DNA from: Lewinellaceae bacterium
GTDB lineage: Bacteria; Bacteroidota; Bacteroidia; Chitinophagales; Saprospiraceae
Length of the DNA stretch: 64,000 bases
Assembly (NCBI GenBank): GCA_020636255.1
Contig: JACJYE010000012.1
Span: forward strand, 124,001-188,000
Reading direction: 5' to 3'
Shown here: in pieces, positions 51,150 to 60,266 of the stretch
Layout: each line of letters begins with the position of its first letter
Numbering within the stretch: position 1 is the first letter of the stretch
Position numbers and translations under genes: made by a program
Notes under the pieces: generated by a model
Seen by the model: the letters and a program-made list of their open reading frames with translations, nothing else
What the model was told of the DNA's origin: nothing
Database searches by the model: none

Positions 51150-54100
51150 TCAGGGCATCATCTCATCGGGCTCGAACTGCACCCAGTCGGCACTGGTAAT
51201 GACGGAACCGCGATCGGCCTCGTTCACGAAAACGAAATACAGGCCGTGCCTGCCATTTCTGCCGGCCAGGGGCAGGCTTACTTCCCGGTAACCCGGTGTG
51301 GAAACGGGCAGCGCCACTTCGCAGGCCACCGGCCCATCGGGGCTATCCAGGTGGAGCCGCAGCGTGCCGCCCACAGCGCTCCTGCCAAAGAACAACCGCA
51401 GGCTACAGGCGTTCAGGCCGGTGAGGTCGATGTCTTCCAGCGCGAAATAACGGCCGTGGCGGAAAGCGCCAAGCAGCTGGGATTTGCCTTCATCGAAAGC
51501 CCTCAGGCCCTTCGAATACGTATCGGCCTGTTCGGCCTCGATGCGCAGCGGGCGCAGCAGCAGCTCATCGCGGGCCGTGAGGGAAGGCAGGGCGCCGTTG
51601 CCGGTATCGGTATAGGAAGCGGACAGCACATAAGCACCCTGGTGGCGCCCGGGCTTATGCTTGTTGGCCACGTAAACGCCCTGCAGGGGCGTTCGCCGGC
51701 CGGCAGCTGTTTGCTGCCCGAGCGAAAGGATGTATTTGGCCATGTCGCTGGCCTGATCCTCGCTCAACAGCGGGTGGGCCGACATCACGGTTTCGCCCCA
51801 GTTGCCCGAGCCGCCTCCGATGATCTTTAAGGCCAGCCTGCGCGGGGCCTGTTTATCACCGGCATAACGGCGGGCTACATCCTGGTATGCCGGCCCGTTT
51901 ACCTTTTTATCCACAGCATGGCAGTTCTTACAATCCGATTGTTCGATCAGGCGGGCGCCGCGTGCCGTAGTGGCGCCGGCGAGCCCCGCCAGGTGCCCCG
52001 CTGCCGACAAGGTGCGGTCGACGCCCTCCGGCAGGAAATCGAGCGCGACGGTCACATTGGCCTCCGGAAAATCAGGGCTGCCCAGCCTGCCGTCTTCTTC
52101 GTCTTCTGCCTCCACTGTATAGTGAACGCGGCGCCCATCCCAGAAAAAGCTGCCGTTGCCTTCCACTTTAAAGGCCACCTTCGGCGGCGCGTTGCCTACT
52201 GATATCACCTCCTCGGTGCTCGCCGAGGTGCCGGCGCTATCCGTCACGGACAGCTTCACTTTGTAAATGCCCGGCCGCTGGAAGGTATAATGGAACTTAC
52301 CCGCCGTTTCCGCCAGCACCTGGCCGTCGACCGACCACTGATAGGACAGTGGGTCGTCATCGTAATCGACGGAGGGCAAAGCCGACAGTTCCACACGCAG
52401 CGGGGCCGCGCCGGCAGTAGCGCTTACCTCCATCCGCGCCGCCGGAGGCCGGTTGCCCGGAAGATAGCGGATATGGGCCAGGCGGGCATCTTCGTTGCGG
52501 GCAAACCACAACGTGCCGTATTCGAGCACGTACAGAGAGCCGTCGGGGGCGAAGGCCATATCCATAGGCCGGGAAAAGTCCTCCATCGGCATAAACGGGT
52601 CGGCCTGCAGGAAATGCCCTGCCGAATCGAGATGCACGACGTAAAGCCAGTGCCGCATCCATTCATAGATAATGAGCTTCCCGTCGAAATAAGGCGGAAA
52701 CTTTGCTGCACCCTGATACCGATCTGAATAGTAGACCGGCCCGGCCATCGGGTTTTTACCCCCCACATCCGTCCACGGGAATTCCTCCGATTCGTCATAG
52801 GAATACCAGATGAGGGAGGGCTGTGCAGGCGGAAGCTCGCGCAGCCCGGTATTGTTGGGGGAATCGTTGATCAGGTGAAGCGGGTCGAACGAGGGGCCGG
52901 AACGGCGGGCGGCGAAATTGTAATCGCGGTAGGGCTGGTTGTTGCCCCGGCTGTATGGCCAGCCCCAGTACCCGGCAGCTTTGGCCAGGTCGACCTCATC
53001 CAGGCCTTTGGGGCCGCGCAGGGTGTCTGTTTTACCGGCATCGGGGCCCACATCTCCCCAAAACAGCCAGTTGCGGCGTTGGTCGATGGAAAGCCGGAAG
53101 GGGTTGCGGCAGCCCATGACGTATATTTCCGGCCGCGTGCCGGGCGTGCCCTGGGGAAAGAGGTTGCCCTTGGGAATGGTATACCCCCCTCCGTCTTTCG
53201 GGCGTATGCGCAGTATCTTGCCCCTCAGGTCGTTGGTATTGCCCGAAGTGCGCTGCGCATCCCAGGACGAACGCCCCGGGCGTTCGTCGATTGGTGCAAA
53301 ACCATCGGAAGCGAAGGGGTTGGTATTATCACCCACAGCGATATATAACAAGCTATCGGGCCCGAATTCGAGCGAACCTGCCGAGTGGCAGCATTCCTCG
53401 CGCTGCACCGGGATCTCGATGATCACCTGTTCGCTGGCCAGATGCAGGCTATCGTTTTTGAAAATAAAACGGGAAACGCGCTGAATAGGCTCCTTCCCGG
53501 GCGGCGAATAAAACAGGTACACCCAATGGTCTTCAGCAAAGGCAGGGCTGAGCGCCAGGCCGAGCAGCCCATCTTCGTGTTCGGTGTGAACGGGAATAAA
53601 ACTGGAGACCGTCGTCATCTCCAGGCGGGGAGTATACAGCTTTACCAGCCCTTTGCGCTCGATGAACAGGACGCGCCCGTCGGGCAGCACCTCCAGTTCC
53701 ATAGGCTCGTCGAGGTAGGTGTCCAGGATCGTACGGGCAAAACGCGTCTCTTCGGGGATGAGGTAGGTGCGGCAGTGGGTATAGTCGAGCACATTGGGCC
53801 CTATAGCATATTCGATACCGCCGGCGAGGTGCTGGAGGAAAAGCGGCTCCGAATAGGCCTCCACCGTATGCCCGCCGGCCGTATAGAACGCTCTGCCGCC
53901 GTCTACTTCCTGGTACCAGGCCATGGGATGGGCCGGGCCGTTGGCGTCCCCTTCGTAGCTCTTTTCATCGATCTCCAGCAGGACATTCAGGCCGTCGTGA
54001 ATATCCCTGAAATTGTACCATTCATCGGTGCGTTCCCATATATCGGGCAAGGCGGCGGTAGCGGGGTGGTCGTGGGTTTTCACTTCCAGCCTGGCAGGCT

Positions 54101-54521
54101 GGATCTCGGGGTGGCCGTCGAAGTAAGCGCCTACCAGTTGGCCGTACCAGGGCCAGTCGTACTCCGTATCGCTGGCTGCGTGCACCCCTACGAATCCGCC
54201 GCCGGCCTGGATGAAGCGTTCCATGGCCGCCTGCTGCTCGTGGTTGAGCACGTCGCCGGAAGTGTTCAGGAAAATGATAGCCGAGAATTGCCGCAGCACC
54301 TCTTCGCGAAACATGGAGGCATCTTCCGTTGCAACCACGGTAAAACCGTGTTCCCGGCCCAGGGTTTTGACCGCTTCTACGCCCGCTTCGATCGATTCGT
54401 GCCGGAAATCTTCGGTTTTTGAAAAGGCCAGTACTTTTCTTTCCCGGATATCCTCGCGGGGGGCCTGACAGGCAGCCAATAATAGCAGGGTAAAACAAAA
54501 AGGCAGGGCGATGTACCTCAT
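51150..54521 (-). CDS. ThuA / PQQ-sugar dehydrogenase-like / PKD / cytochrome c / carbohydrate-binding fusion lipoprotein
   Basis: 1123 residues from the Met at 54521, with lipobox LLLLAAC. Domains in order: ThuA-like (~28-245; KVLAFSKTEDFRHESIEAG, NTSGDVLNHEQQAAMERFIQ, GVHAASDTEYDW); glucose/sorbosone dehydrogenase-like beta-propeller (~265-650; PDGRVLFIERKGLVKLY, LGLALSPAFAEDHWVYLFY, RGKILRIRPKDGGGYTIP); PKD-like (~680-770); cytochrome c with the CKNCH heme motif near residue 865 and a later Met; and a C-terminal CBM-like domain (~970-1120). This is a typical membrane-bound sugar dehydrogenase assembly: an aldose or 3-keto sugar is oxidised and electrons go to the heme. The sugar is unknown. 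Confidence 0.92.
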   Translation of the reverse strand: MRYIALPFCFTLLLLAACQAPREDIRERKVLAFSKTEDFRHESIEAGVEAVKTLGREHGFTVVATEDASMFREEVLRQFSAIIFLNTSGDVLNHEQQAAMERFIQAGGGFVGVHAASDTEYDWPWYGQLVGAYFDGHPEIQPARLEVKTHDHPATAALPDIWERTDEWYNFRDIHDGLNVLLEIDEKSYEGDANGPAHPMAWYQEVDGGRAFYTAGGHTVEAYSEPLFLQHLAGGIEYAIGPNVLDYTHCRTYLIPEETRFARTILDTYLDEPMELEVLPDGRVLFIERKGLVKLYTPRLEMTTVSSFIPVHTEHEDGLLGLALSPAFAEDHWVYLFYSPPGKEPIQRVSRFIFKNDSLHLASEQVIIEIPVQREECCHSAGSLEFGPDSLLYIAVGDNTNPFASDGFAPIDERPGRSSWDAQRTSGNTNDLRGKILRIRPKDGGGYTIPKGNLFPQGTPGTRPEIYVMGCRNPFRLSIDQRRNWLFWGDVGPDAGKTDTLRGPKGLDEVDLAKAAGYWGWPYSRGNNQPYRDYNFAARRSGPSFDPLHLINDSPNNTGLRELPPAQPSLIWYSYDESEEFPWTDVGGKNPMAGPVYYSDRYQGAAKFPPYFDGKLIIYEWMRHWLYVVHLDSAGHFLQADPFMPMEDFSRPMDMAFAPDGSLYVLEYGTLWFARNEDARLAHIRYLPGNRPPAARMEVSATAGAAPLRVELSALPSVDYDDDPLSYQWSVDGQVLAETAGKFHYTFQRPGIYKVKLSVTDSAGTSASTEEVISVGNAPPKVAFKVEGNGSFFWDGRRVHYTVEAEDEEDGRLGSPDFPEANVTVALDFLPEGVDRTLSAAGHLAGLAGATTARGARLIEQSDCKNCHAVDKKVNGPAYQDVARRYAGDKQAPRRLALKIIGGGSGNWGETVMSAHPLLSEDQASDMAKYILSLGQQTAAGRRTPLQGVYVANKHKPGRHQGAYVLSASYTDTGNGALPSLTARDELLLRPLRIEAEQADTYSKGLRAFDEGKSQLLGAFRHGRYFALEDIDLTGLNACSLRLFFGRSAVGGTLRLHLDSPDGPVACEVALPVSTPGYREVSLPLAGRNGRHGLYFVFVNEADRGSVITSADWVQFEPDEMMP

Positions 54522-54627
54522 GGGCAATTGGATCGGATAGTTGGATTAAGGAAGGGAAGGTACGAATAAAGGGAGAATTCAGAAAAGCATTGATCAGGCA
54601 GCACGGGTAAAATTCAAAAAGAAGCGC

Positions 54628-55350
54628 TTAATTCCAGATGCCGTCATCGCCGTCGGGGCCGGGTTCGAAATCGGAAAAGCCGAAGAAAAAGGTATCATCG
54701 CCTTCATCATCTTCCCAGTCTTCTTCGTCCATTTCATAGCCCTCTTCATCCTCGTCGTATTCTTCATCGTCAACGAAGAAGCCGTCTTCATCCTCATCTT
54801 CCTCTTCGTCATCGTCCTCATCGAAGAAAGAACCGGCGATGCCCTGCTGGTTCATCAGCGCTTCGAGGCTTTCGGCCGACAGGGCTTCCTCCTCCGTTTC
54901 GAAGCGTGACAACCATTGTTCATAGACCTTGCACTGGCAGAATGACTCGCCGAAAGGGCAGGTCTTCGGTTCGTAATCACAAAAATCGATCTGCCAGGGG
55001 TTGTGGGCCAGGATGGGTACTTCGTGGCTGAGGTAGCTGACCATGATCTCATATTTGCGCTGCAACGGCAGGCCCATTGGGAAATGGGGGATGAAACCAT
55101 ATACATCCAGGCAATACATCATGGCCTCCAGTATGCGCGACATCTGATCGTCCTTCAGGCGGGCGGCGGGCGGAAACCACTCCTGCCTCACGCCCAGGCG
55201 GTCGGCCAGGGCCTGGCGGCGCGCTGATTTTTCCTCTTCTTCCAGCGAAATAAAGTGCTCATCTTCATCATCATCCCCAAAGGTAGCCACGGGAACATTC
55301 TCCGCTGCAGCGCCGATATCCGCCAACAAGTATTTGAGATACTTTTCCAT
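54628..55350 (-). CDS. Hypothetical protein with hyperacidic C-terminal tail
   Basis: 240 residues from the Met at 55350 (MEKYLKYLLADIGAAAENVP). No signal peptide is seen. A central globular part has PPAARLKDDQMSRILEAMMY and a Cys group (FCDYEPKTC, PFGESFCQC; four Cys spaced x6, x6, x1), a possible metal site. The last ~65 residues are mostly Asp and Glu. I do not recognise the family. Acidic tails suggest binding to basic proteins or nucleic-acid mimicry, but no function can be assigned. The gene is separated by 315 bp from the divergent metalloprotease gene. Confidence 0.75.
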   Translation of the reverse strand: MEKYLKYLLADIGAAAENVPVATFGDDDEDEHFISLEEEEKSARRQALADRLGVRQEWFPPAARLKDDQMSRILEAMMYCLDVYGFIPHFPMGLPLQRKYEIMVSYLSHEVPILAHNPWQIDFCDYEPKTCPFGESFCQCKVYEQWLSRFETEEEALSAESLEALMNQQGIAGSFFDEDDDEEEDEDEDGFFVDDEEYDEDEEGYEMDEEDWEDDEGDDTFFFGFSDFEPGPDGDDGIWN

Positions 55351-55356
55351 GTTCAT

Positions 55357-55671
55357 TCGTTGCCAGCAATTTATAAATAATTCGCGGGCATTGTCAACAT
55401 TAGCGCCCGCCTTTTATCCACAAGGGCAGTTGAAAATGTCAGCTATCGCGCTTAATTTTTGCCAATACAGAACAAATTATTATTTTCATATACTATTTTT
55501 AGGTGGATCTGCCCAAATAGCTTTTACTTGCAAGGCGAGGCCAGCCTCCACCAAATTAGTTTCAACTCTTTCCCTTTTTCACCCCGGTTGTGAAGCTTTT
55601 ATTCCAGCCCCGTAGCAGAAGCCTGCTCTTCGGGTGTAGTTGTTATATTCAATAACTTTGATTCCCCTTTC
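55357..55671. other. 315-bp divergent intergenic region
   Basis: No gene is visible. AT-rich in the middle. It holds a TAACTTTG element at 55653-55660 for the metalloprotease gene and otherwise nothing recognised. Confidence 0.5.
55653..55660 (+). promoter_or_regulatory. TAACTTTG -7 element upstream of metalloprotease gene
   Basis: A full match to TAnnTTTG, 11 bases before the ATG at 55672. No well-placed TTG -33 element is obvious, so the call is tentative; a start that close to the ATG would give an almost leaderless transcript. Confidence 0.4.
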
Positions 55672-58600
55672 ATGAAATCATTATCCACGCTCGCCTTCCT
55701 TTTGGCTTGTTCCGGCATATTTGCCCAATCCGGCCCCGCTCTCTGGGCGGATATCCCGAAGGAAAACCTGGCTGCTGAAGGCAGCCGGCCCGTTGTACCC
55801 GTATCGTTCCGCGCTTTGCGGCTCGACACGGTTTCGCTAGCGCACATACTGTCACAGGCGCCACACGAAAAAGATACGCCGCCATCGCAAAGCGCTGCCG
55901 TGCTATCCGTGGCCATGCCCGGCGGCCAGACCACCCATTATCGCATCGTCGCCTACGATATGATGGAGCCCGCCCTGGCCGCCCGCTTCCCGGAAGAACG
56001 CACGTTCCGGGGCGTCGAAGTGGGCAATGCCAGAAATACGATCCACCTCGACTGGGGTTACAACGGTTTCCACGCCATGGCCCGCAGGCCTGAGGGCACC
56101 TTGTTGATCGACCCTTATGCCCAGGGCAACCATTCGGCCTACATCAGCTATTACAAACACGACTATCCCACATCCGGGGCGCCTTTCTTCTGCCAGGTGG
56201 AAGAAGGGGAGAAATGGAGCGGCTCACCTGAACAACGGGTAGCCGGCGACTGCCAGCTCCGCTCCTACCGGCTGGCCGTAGCGACTACGGCGGAATATTC
56301 CAATTACCATGGCGGCACGGCGCCGCTGGTCCAGGCTGCTGTGGTGACGGCTATCAACAGGGTCAATGAAGTATATTTCAACGACTTCGGCATCACCCTG
56401 GTGCTGATCGGCAACAACGACCTGTTGTATTATTTCAACGCGGGCACCGACCCGTACACCAACAACAACGGGAGCGTGATGCTGAACCAGAATCAGGCGA
56501 ATATCGACAACGTCATCGGCTCGGCCAACTACGATATCGGCCACGTATTCAGCACAGGTGGCGGAGGCATTGCCCAACTCTCCGTTCCCTGTACCGGCAG
56601 TAAGGCCCGAGGCGTGACGGGGCTGTCCGCTCCCATCGGCGACCCTTTCTACATCGATTATGTAGCGCACGAAATGGGCCACCAGTTCGGCGCCAACCAC
56701 ACCCAGAACAACGACTGTAACCGCGTGCTGAGCACGTCCATGGAGCCGGGCAGCGCCTCCACCATCATGGGGTATGCAGGGGTTTGTGCTCCTAACATTC
56801 AAAGCCATAGCGACGATTATTTCCACGCCGTCAGCATTCAGGAGATCAGTAGCTTTATCACCGCCGGTGCTGGCAATAACTGCCCCACCATCACCAACCC
56901 GCCCAACAGCCAACCGGTGGTGACGGCGGCAGGGCCGTTTACCATCCCCCACTCTACTCCCTTCCGGCTGACGGCCAGCGGCAGTGACGCCGACAACGAC
57001 CCGCTCACCTACTGCTGGGAGCAGTGGGACCCCGAAGTAGGCGCCGTGATGCCCCCGCTTTCCACCAATGACCAGGGCCCCCTGTTCCGCTCGCTGTTGC
57101 CCTCCTCATCGCCTACGCGTTATTTTCCCAACCTGACGGGCCTGCTGGCCAATACCAGCCCCACCTGGGAAGTGCTGCCGTCCGTAGGGCGCGACATGGA
57201 GTTCCGCGTCACGGTGCGCGATAACCATTCCAGCGGCGGTTGTACCGATGAGCAGAACGTATCCGTTACTGTAGAGGGTTCGGCGGGGCCCTTCCTGGTT
57301 ACGGCGCCCAATACTAACGTGCTCTGGCTGGAGGGGCAGCAGTACCTCGTCAGCTGGAACGTGGCCAACACCACCCTGCCGCCGGTCAGCTGCGCGAACG
57401 TCGACATCCTGCTTTCCTACGATGGGGGGAATAGCTATCCGGTGGCCCTGGCATCCGGCATTGCCAATAACGGCGCCGCTTATGTCACCATCCCTTCCGG
57501 AACCAGCAGCACTGCCCGCCTGATGGTGGCCTGCTCCGACAACATCTTTTTCGACCTCAGCAACAGCAACTTCCGCATCAGCGCCGGTAGTGCCGATTAC
57601 TCATTAGGGGCACAGCCTGCACGCATCAGTACCTGCCCCAATACCGATGCCGTCTACACTATCAATGTCGGCGCTTTCTCCGGTTACAGTTCCCTGGTCA
57701 ACCTGTCGGTAAGCGGAGCACCGGCCGGCACTTCCGTCAACCTCAGCTCCAGCGCCGTCGTGCCGGGCAATACGGCTACGCTCACCATTAGCAACCTGCA
57801 AAATGCCGCTGCCGGTAGTTATACCATTACGGTCAACGCAAGTAGTGTGAGTGGAAACAAATCCATCAGCCTGCCGCTGGATATACTCGTCGCCCCTTCG
57901 AGCATAGGACTGTCGTCTCCGGCCGACGCCACTACGGATGTCGCGCTGGCCCCCACCCTAAGCTGGGTTGCCGATGCCTATGCCGACTATTACGAGCTGG
58001 AGCTGGCGCTCGACGCGGGTTTCAACACTGTTGTCAGCAACCCTACCCCAGTAGGCGCCTCATGGACGAGCAGCGCAGCGCTCGGATCGAGCACCACCTA
58101 CTATTGGCGGGTAAGAGGCATCAGCGACTGCGGCGACGGCCCCTGGAGCTCTGCCTATTCTTTTGAAACGGTGCCCTGTGTGAACTTTACGAGTACGGAC
58201 GTTCCTAAAAACATCTCCCCAAGTGGCTCCAATACTGTCAACTCCACTATCGCTATTGCCGATATGGGCACGGTTCAGGATGTGAACGTGCTCAACATCA
58301 GCGGTACCCACAGTTGGATGGCCGACCTCACATTCTACCTCATCGGCCCGGACAACACACAGCGTATCCTGGCTAACCAGCTGTGCACTGACACTGATAA
58401 TTTTAACATCTCCTTCGACAGCGAATCGTCCAATACCTATGGCAGCATCCCCTGCAGCCCAATGGGGCAAGGCGGAACCTACCAACCCTCCCAATCGCTG
58501 ACGGCATACAACGGGAAAGCTATGAACGGCACCTGGACGCTTCGCGTTTCCGATGGTTACAACTTCGATGGCGGCCAGCTGCAGGCCTGGAGCCTGCGCG

Positions 58601-59163
58601 TCTGCCCATCGGGTTACCAATCGGCATTGCCGGTTGAGCTCGTGCTTTTCGAAGCCCGGGCTGAAGCACCCTATATCCGGCTATACTGGCAGACGGCTTC
58701 GGAGGCCGACAACGCTGGCTTTGAAGTACAGCGGCGGGTGGAAGGTGAAAAAGCTTATACCCCCATCGGATGGGTAGCGGGCCAGGGCGACAGCCGGGCC
58801 CCGGAGGATTATGAGTACCTCGACCGGGAAGCGCCACGAGGCCTGAATTGCTACTATCGGCTACGGCAGCTCGACTACGACGGCAGGGAGGGCTACTCCC
58901 CTGTGCGCAGCGCCCGCCTCGGCTTCAGTGATGGAAGCCTGTCCTTATGGCCCAACCCTACGACAGGAGCGCTGCATATCCGCATCGGCGATAGCGGGCC
59001 TGCGGTTGTACGGCTTTTCACGGCAAGCGGGCAGGCCGTGCTGGAAGAACGCATGGAGGACGGGCAGGCCCGCCTCGACCTCAGCCGGCTGCCTGCAGGC
59101 GTATACACGGTGCAGGCCGTTTCCGGGCGCCGGGCATGGCAGGAAAGGGTAGTGCTGGAATGA
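55672..59163 (+). CDS. Secreted M12-like zinc metalloprotease with P-domain and T9SS sorting domain
   Basis: 1163 residues. Signal peptide MKSLSTLAFLLACSGIFA. A propeptide-like region precedes the catalytic domain (~195-410), which has the metzincin zinc motif HEMGHQFGANH (H333, H337, H343) and the Met-turn region SASTIMGYAGVC, so it is reprolysin-like (M12B). Fibronectin/Ig-like segments follow. A proprotein-convertase P-domain lies at about residues 840-985 (SWMADLTFYLIGPDNTQRIL, MNGTWTLRVSDGYNFDGGQL). The last ~80 residues are a T9SS sorting domain (WPNPTTGALHIRIGDSGPAV). A secreted or surface endopeptidase is well supported; substrates are not. Confidence 0.94.
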   Translation: MKSLSTLAFLLACSGIFAQSGPALWADIPKENLAAEGSRPVVPVSFRALRLDTVSLAHILSQAPHEKDTPPSQSAAVLSVAMPGGQTTHYRIVAYDMMEPALAARFPEERTFRGVEVGNARNTIHLDWGYNGFHAMARRPEGTLLIDPYAQGNHSAYISYYKHDYPTSGAPFFCQVEEGEKWSGSPEQRVAGDCQLRSYRLAVATTAEYSNYHGGTAPLVQAAVVTAINRVNEVYFNDFGITLVLIGNNDLLYYFNAGTDPYTNNNGSVMLNQNQANIDNVIGSANYDIGHVFSTGGGGIAQLSVPCTGSKARGVTGLSAPIGDPFYIDYVAHEMGHQFGANHTQNNDCNRVLSTSMEPGSASTIMGYAGVCAPNIQSHSDDYFHAVSIQEISSFITAGAGNNCPTITNPPNSQPVVTAAGPFTIPHSTPFRLTASGSDADNDPLTYCWEQWDPEVGAVMPPLSTNDQGPLFRSLLPSSSPTRYFPNLTGLLANTSPTWEVLPSVGRDMEFRVTVRDNHSSGGCTDEQNVSVTVEGSAGPFLVTAPNTNVLWLEGQQYLVSWNVANTTLPPVSCANVDILLSYDGGNSYPVALASGIANNGAAYVTIPSGTSSTARLMVACSDNIFFDLSNSNFRISAGSADYSLGAQPARISTCPNTDAVYTINVGAFSGYSSLVNLSVSGAPAGTSVNLSSSAVVPGNTATLTISNLQNAAAGSYTITVNASSVSGNKSISLPLDILVAPSSIGLSSPADATTDVALAPTLSWVADAYADYYELELALDAGFNTVVSNPTPVGASWTSSAALGSSTTYYWRVRGISDCGDGPWSSAYSFETVPCVNFTSTDVPKNISPSGSNTVNSTIAIADMGTVQDVNVLNISGTHSWMADLTFYLIGPDNTQRILANQLCTDTDNFNISFDSESSNTYGSIPCSPMGQGGTYQPSQSLTAYNGKAMNGTWTLRVSDGYNFDGGQLQAWSLRVCPSGYQSALPVELVLFEARAEAPYIRLYWQTASEADNAGFEVQRRVEGEKAYTPIGWVAGQGDSRAPEDYEYLDREAPRGLNCYYRLRQLDYDGREGYSPVRSARLGFSDGSLSLWPNPTTGALHIRIGDSGPAVVRLFTASGQAVLEERMEDGQARLDLSRLPAGVYTVQAVSGRRAWQERVVLE

Positions 59164-59172
59164 GAACGTTAC

Positions 59173-60033
59173 CTATTGCTTCATCAGCTCGATAAAGCCC
59201 TGCATCTTCTCATTAGGTACCAGCACGGCGAGGTTATAGTGCCTGATCTTCCAGCCGTCGGGCGTATGTGTCAGAATGCCCGAACCACGGCATGGGCCCA
59301 TCCAGGTGGCGAGTTTTTCTTCGAACCAGGCGGTACGGCCATCATCGGAGAAATAGAGCTGCCTTTCAGAAGGTGTAAAATCCCAGGCTTTGTCGCGTTC
59401 GAAAAAAGGCCTGGACCACTCGCGCAGCTCGTCGCGCAGCCAGCGTTCGGAAGCGTCGGTGCCGAGGTAAATGCCGTCGGGCGTCATGGCGCCGAAAAAA
59501 GCGTCGGCATCGGCTTTAGCGGCAGCGCGGTGCCAGCCATCGAGCAGCTTATGGATGGCAGCGGCCTCGTCGGGTTCTTCCGACAGGCAGCCTTCCCGGC
59601 GGCGGGTATCGGTGATCTGGGTGATCTTCCAGCCATCTTCGCTTTTGAACAGGTGAAAAGCGTTGACCCCGCAATGCAGCAGTTTGTCGCCCAGAAAAAA
59701 ACTATATTCCGTCCATGCCGTAGCCAGCTGCCCGTCGATGCGGATATCAGACGACCAGATGCGTTCGTCCCATTGTTCTTCATGGGGTGTGCCGACGGCT
59801 TTCACAAATTCGTCGATGCTGCCTTCGGAAAGCGAGGGCTTACCATCGCGCCCGGTGAAGGCCGATTGCAGGCGGGCGCCTGGATAAAAAGCATGGCGGA
59901 CCATGGTGCTGTCGCCGGCGCGCATACCGTCAAACAACTGCCGGATAGGGGCATAAGCAGCTTCGGGCTCCGCATCGGGCTGGGCCAGCGACAGGGCGGG
60001 CAGGAACAAGGCCAGGAATAGTAAACGGCTCAT
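59173..60033 (-). CDS. Exported protein with two NTF2-like (SnoaL) domains
   Basis: 286 residues from the Met at 60033 (signal MSRLLFLALFLPALSLAQ). The first half (~20-150) resembles a lumazine-binding/NTF2-like domain with PIRQLFDGMRAGDSTMVRHA and KLLHCGVNAFHLFKSEDGWK. The second half (~165-286) is a SnoaL-like domain with LLDGWHRAAAKADADAFFGA, MTPDGIYLGTDASERW and KIRHYNLAVLVPNEKMQGF. Such domains act as small-molecule binding or hydrolase folds, and no catalytic residue is distinctive here. It converges with the metalloprotease gene, with 9 bases between the two stops. Confidence 0.8.
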   Translation of the reverse strand: MSRLLFLALFLPALSLAQPDAEPEAAYAPIRQLFDGMRAGDSTMVRHAFYPGARLQSAFTGRDGKPSLSEGSIDEFVKAVGTPHEEQWDERIWSSDIRIDGQLATAWTEYSFFLGDKLLHCGVNAFHLFKSEDGWKITQITDTRRREGCLSEEPDEAAAIHKLLDGWHRAAAKADADAFFGAMTPDGIYLGTDASERWLRDELREWSRPFFERDKAWDFTPSERQLYFSDDGRTAWFEEKLATWMGPCRGSGILTHTPDGWKIRHYNLAVLVPNEKMQGFIELMKQ

Positions 60034-60185
60034 AGAGGTGGTTTTTGCTTCGCCCAAGGTATAGATTTTACCGTTTGCCCGGGTGCCGAATCTTGCTATT
60101 TGCCGTTAAAGCCAACCCATTGCATCATATCGGGAGCCCGGCGGGGTTATTAAAAGGGAGGCCATAACAGTTGGGCAATTATCTT

Positions 60186-60193
60186 TACCTTTG
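60186..60193 (+). promoter_or_regulatory. TACCTTTG -7 element upstream of sensor kinase
   Basis: Full match to the TAnnTTTG consensus, 73 bases before the ATG at 60267, leaving room for a leader that contains the 25-base motif at 60235-60259. No ideal TTG is seen 17-23 bases upstream. Confidence 0.5.
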
Positions 60194-60234
60194 AACCTGC
60201 AGCGTTCGGATACCGGGGCCAAAACGGCCTTAGT

Positions 60235-60259
60235 AGTGTTCAAAAAATAAGTTCTCCAT
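60235..60259 (+). repeat. 25-base dispersed motif, copy 2
   Basis: Matches 21371-21395 at 23 of 25 positions. Here it lies directly upstream of the sensor-kinase start, in the same orientation as the gene. Confidence 0.6.
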
Positions 60260-60266
60260 AAGCACC

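Noticed and set aside
53385..54422. 345-codon open frame antisense to the ThuA-dehydrogenase gene
   Set aside because: The sense strand encodes recognised domains throughout, and the antisense translation matches nothing I know.
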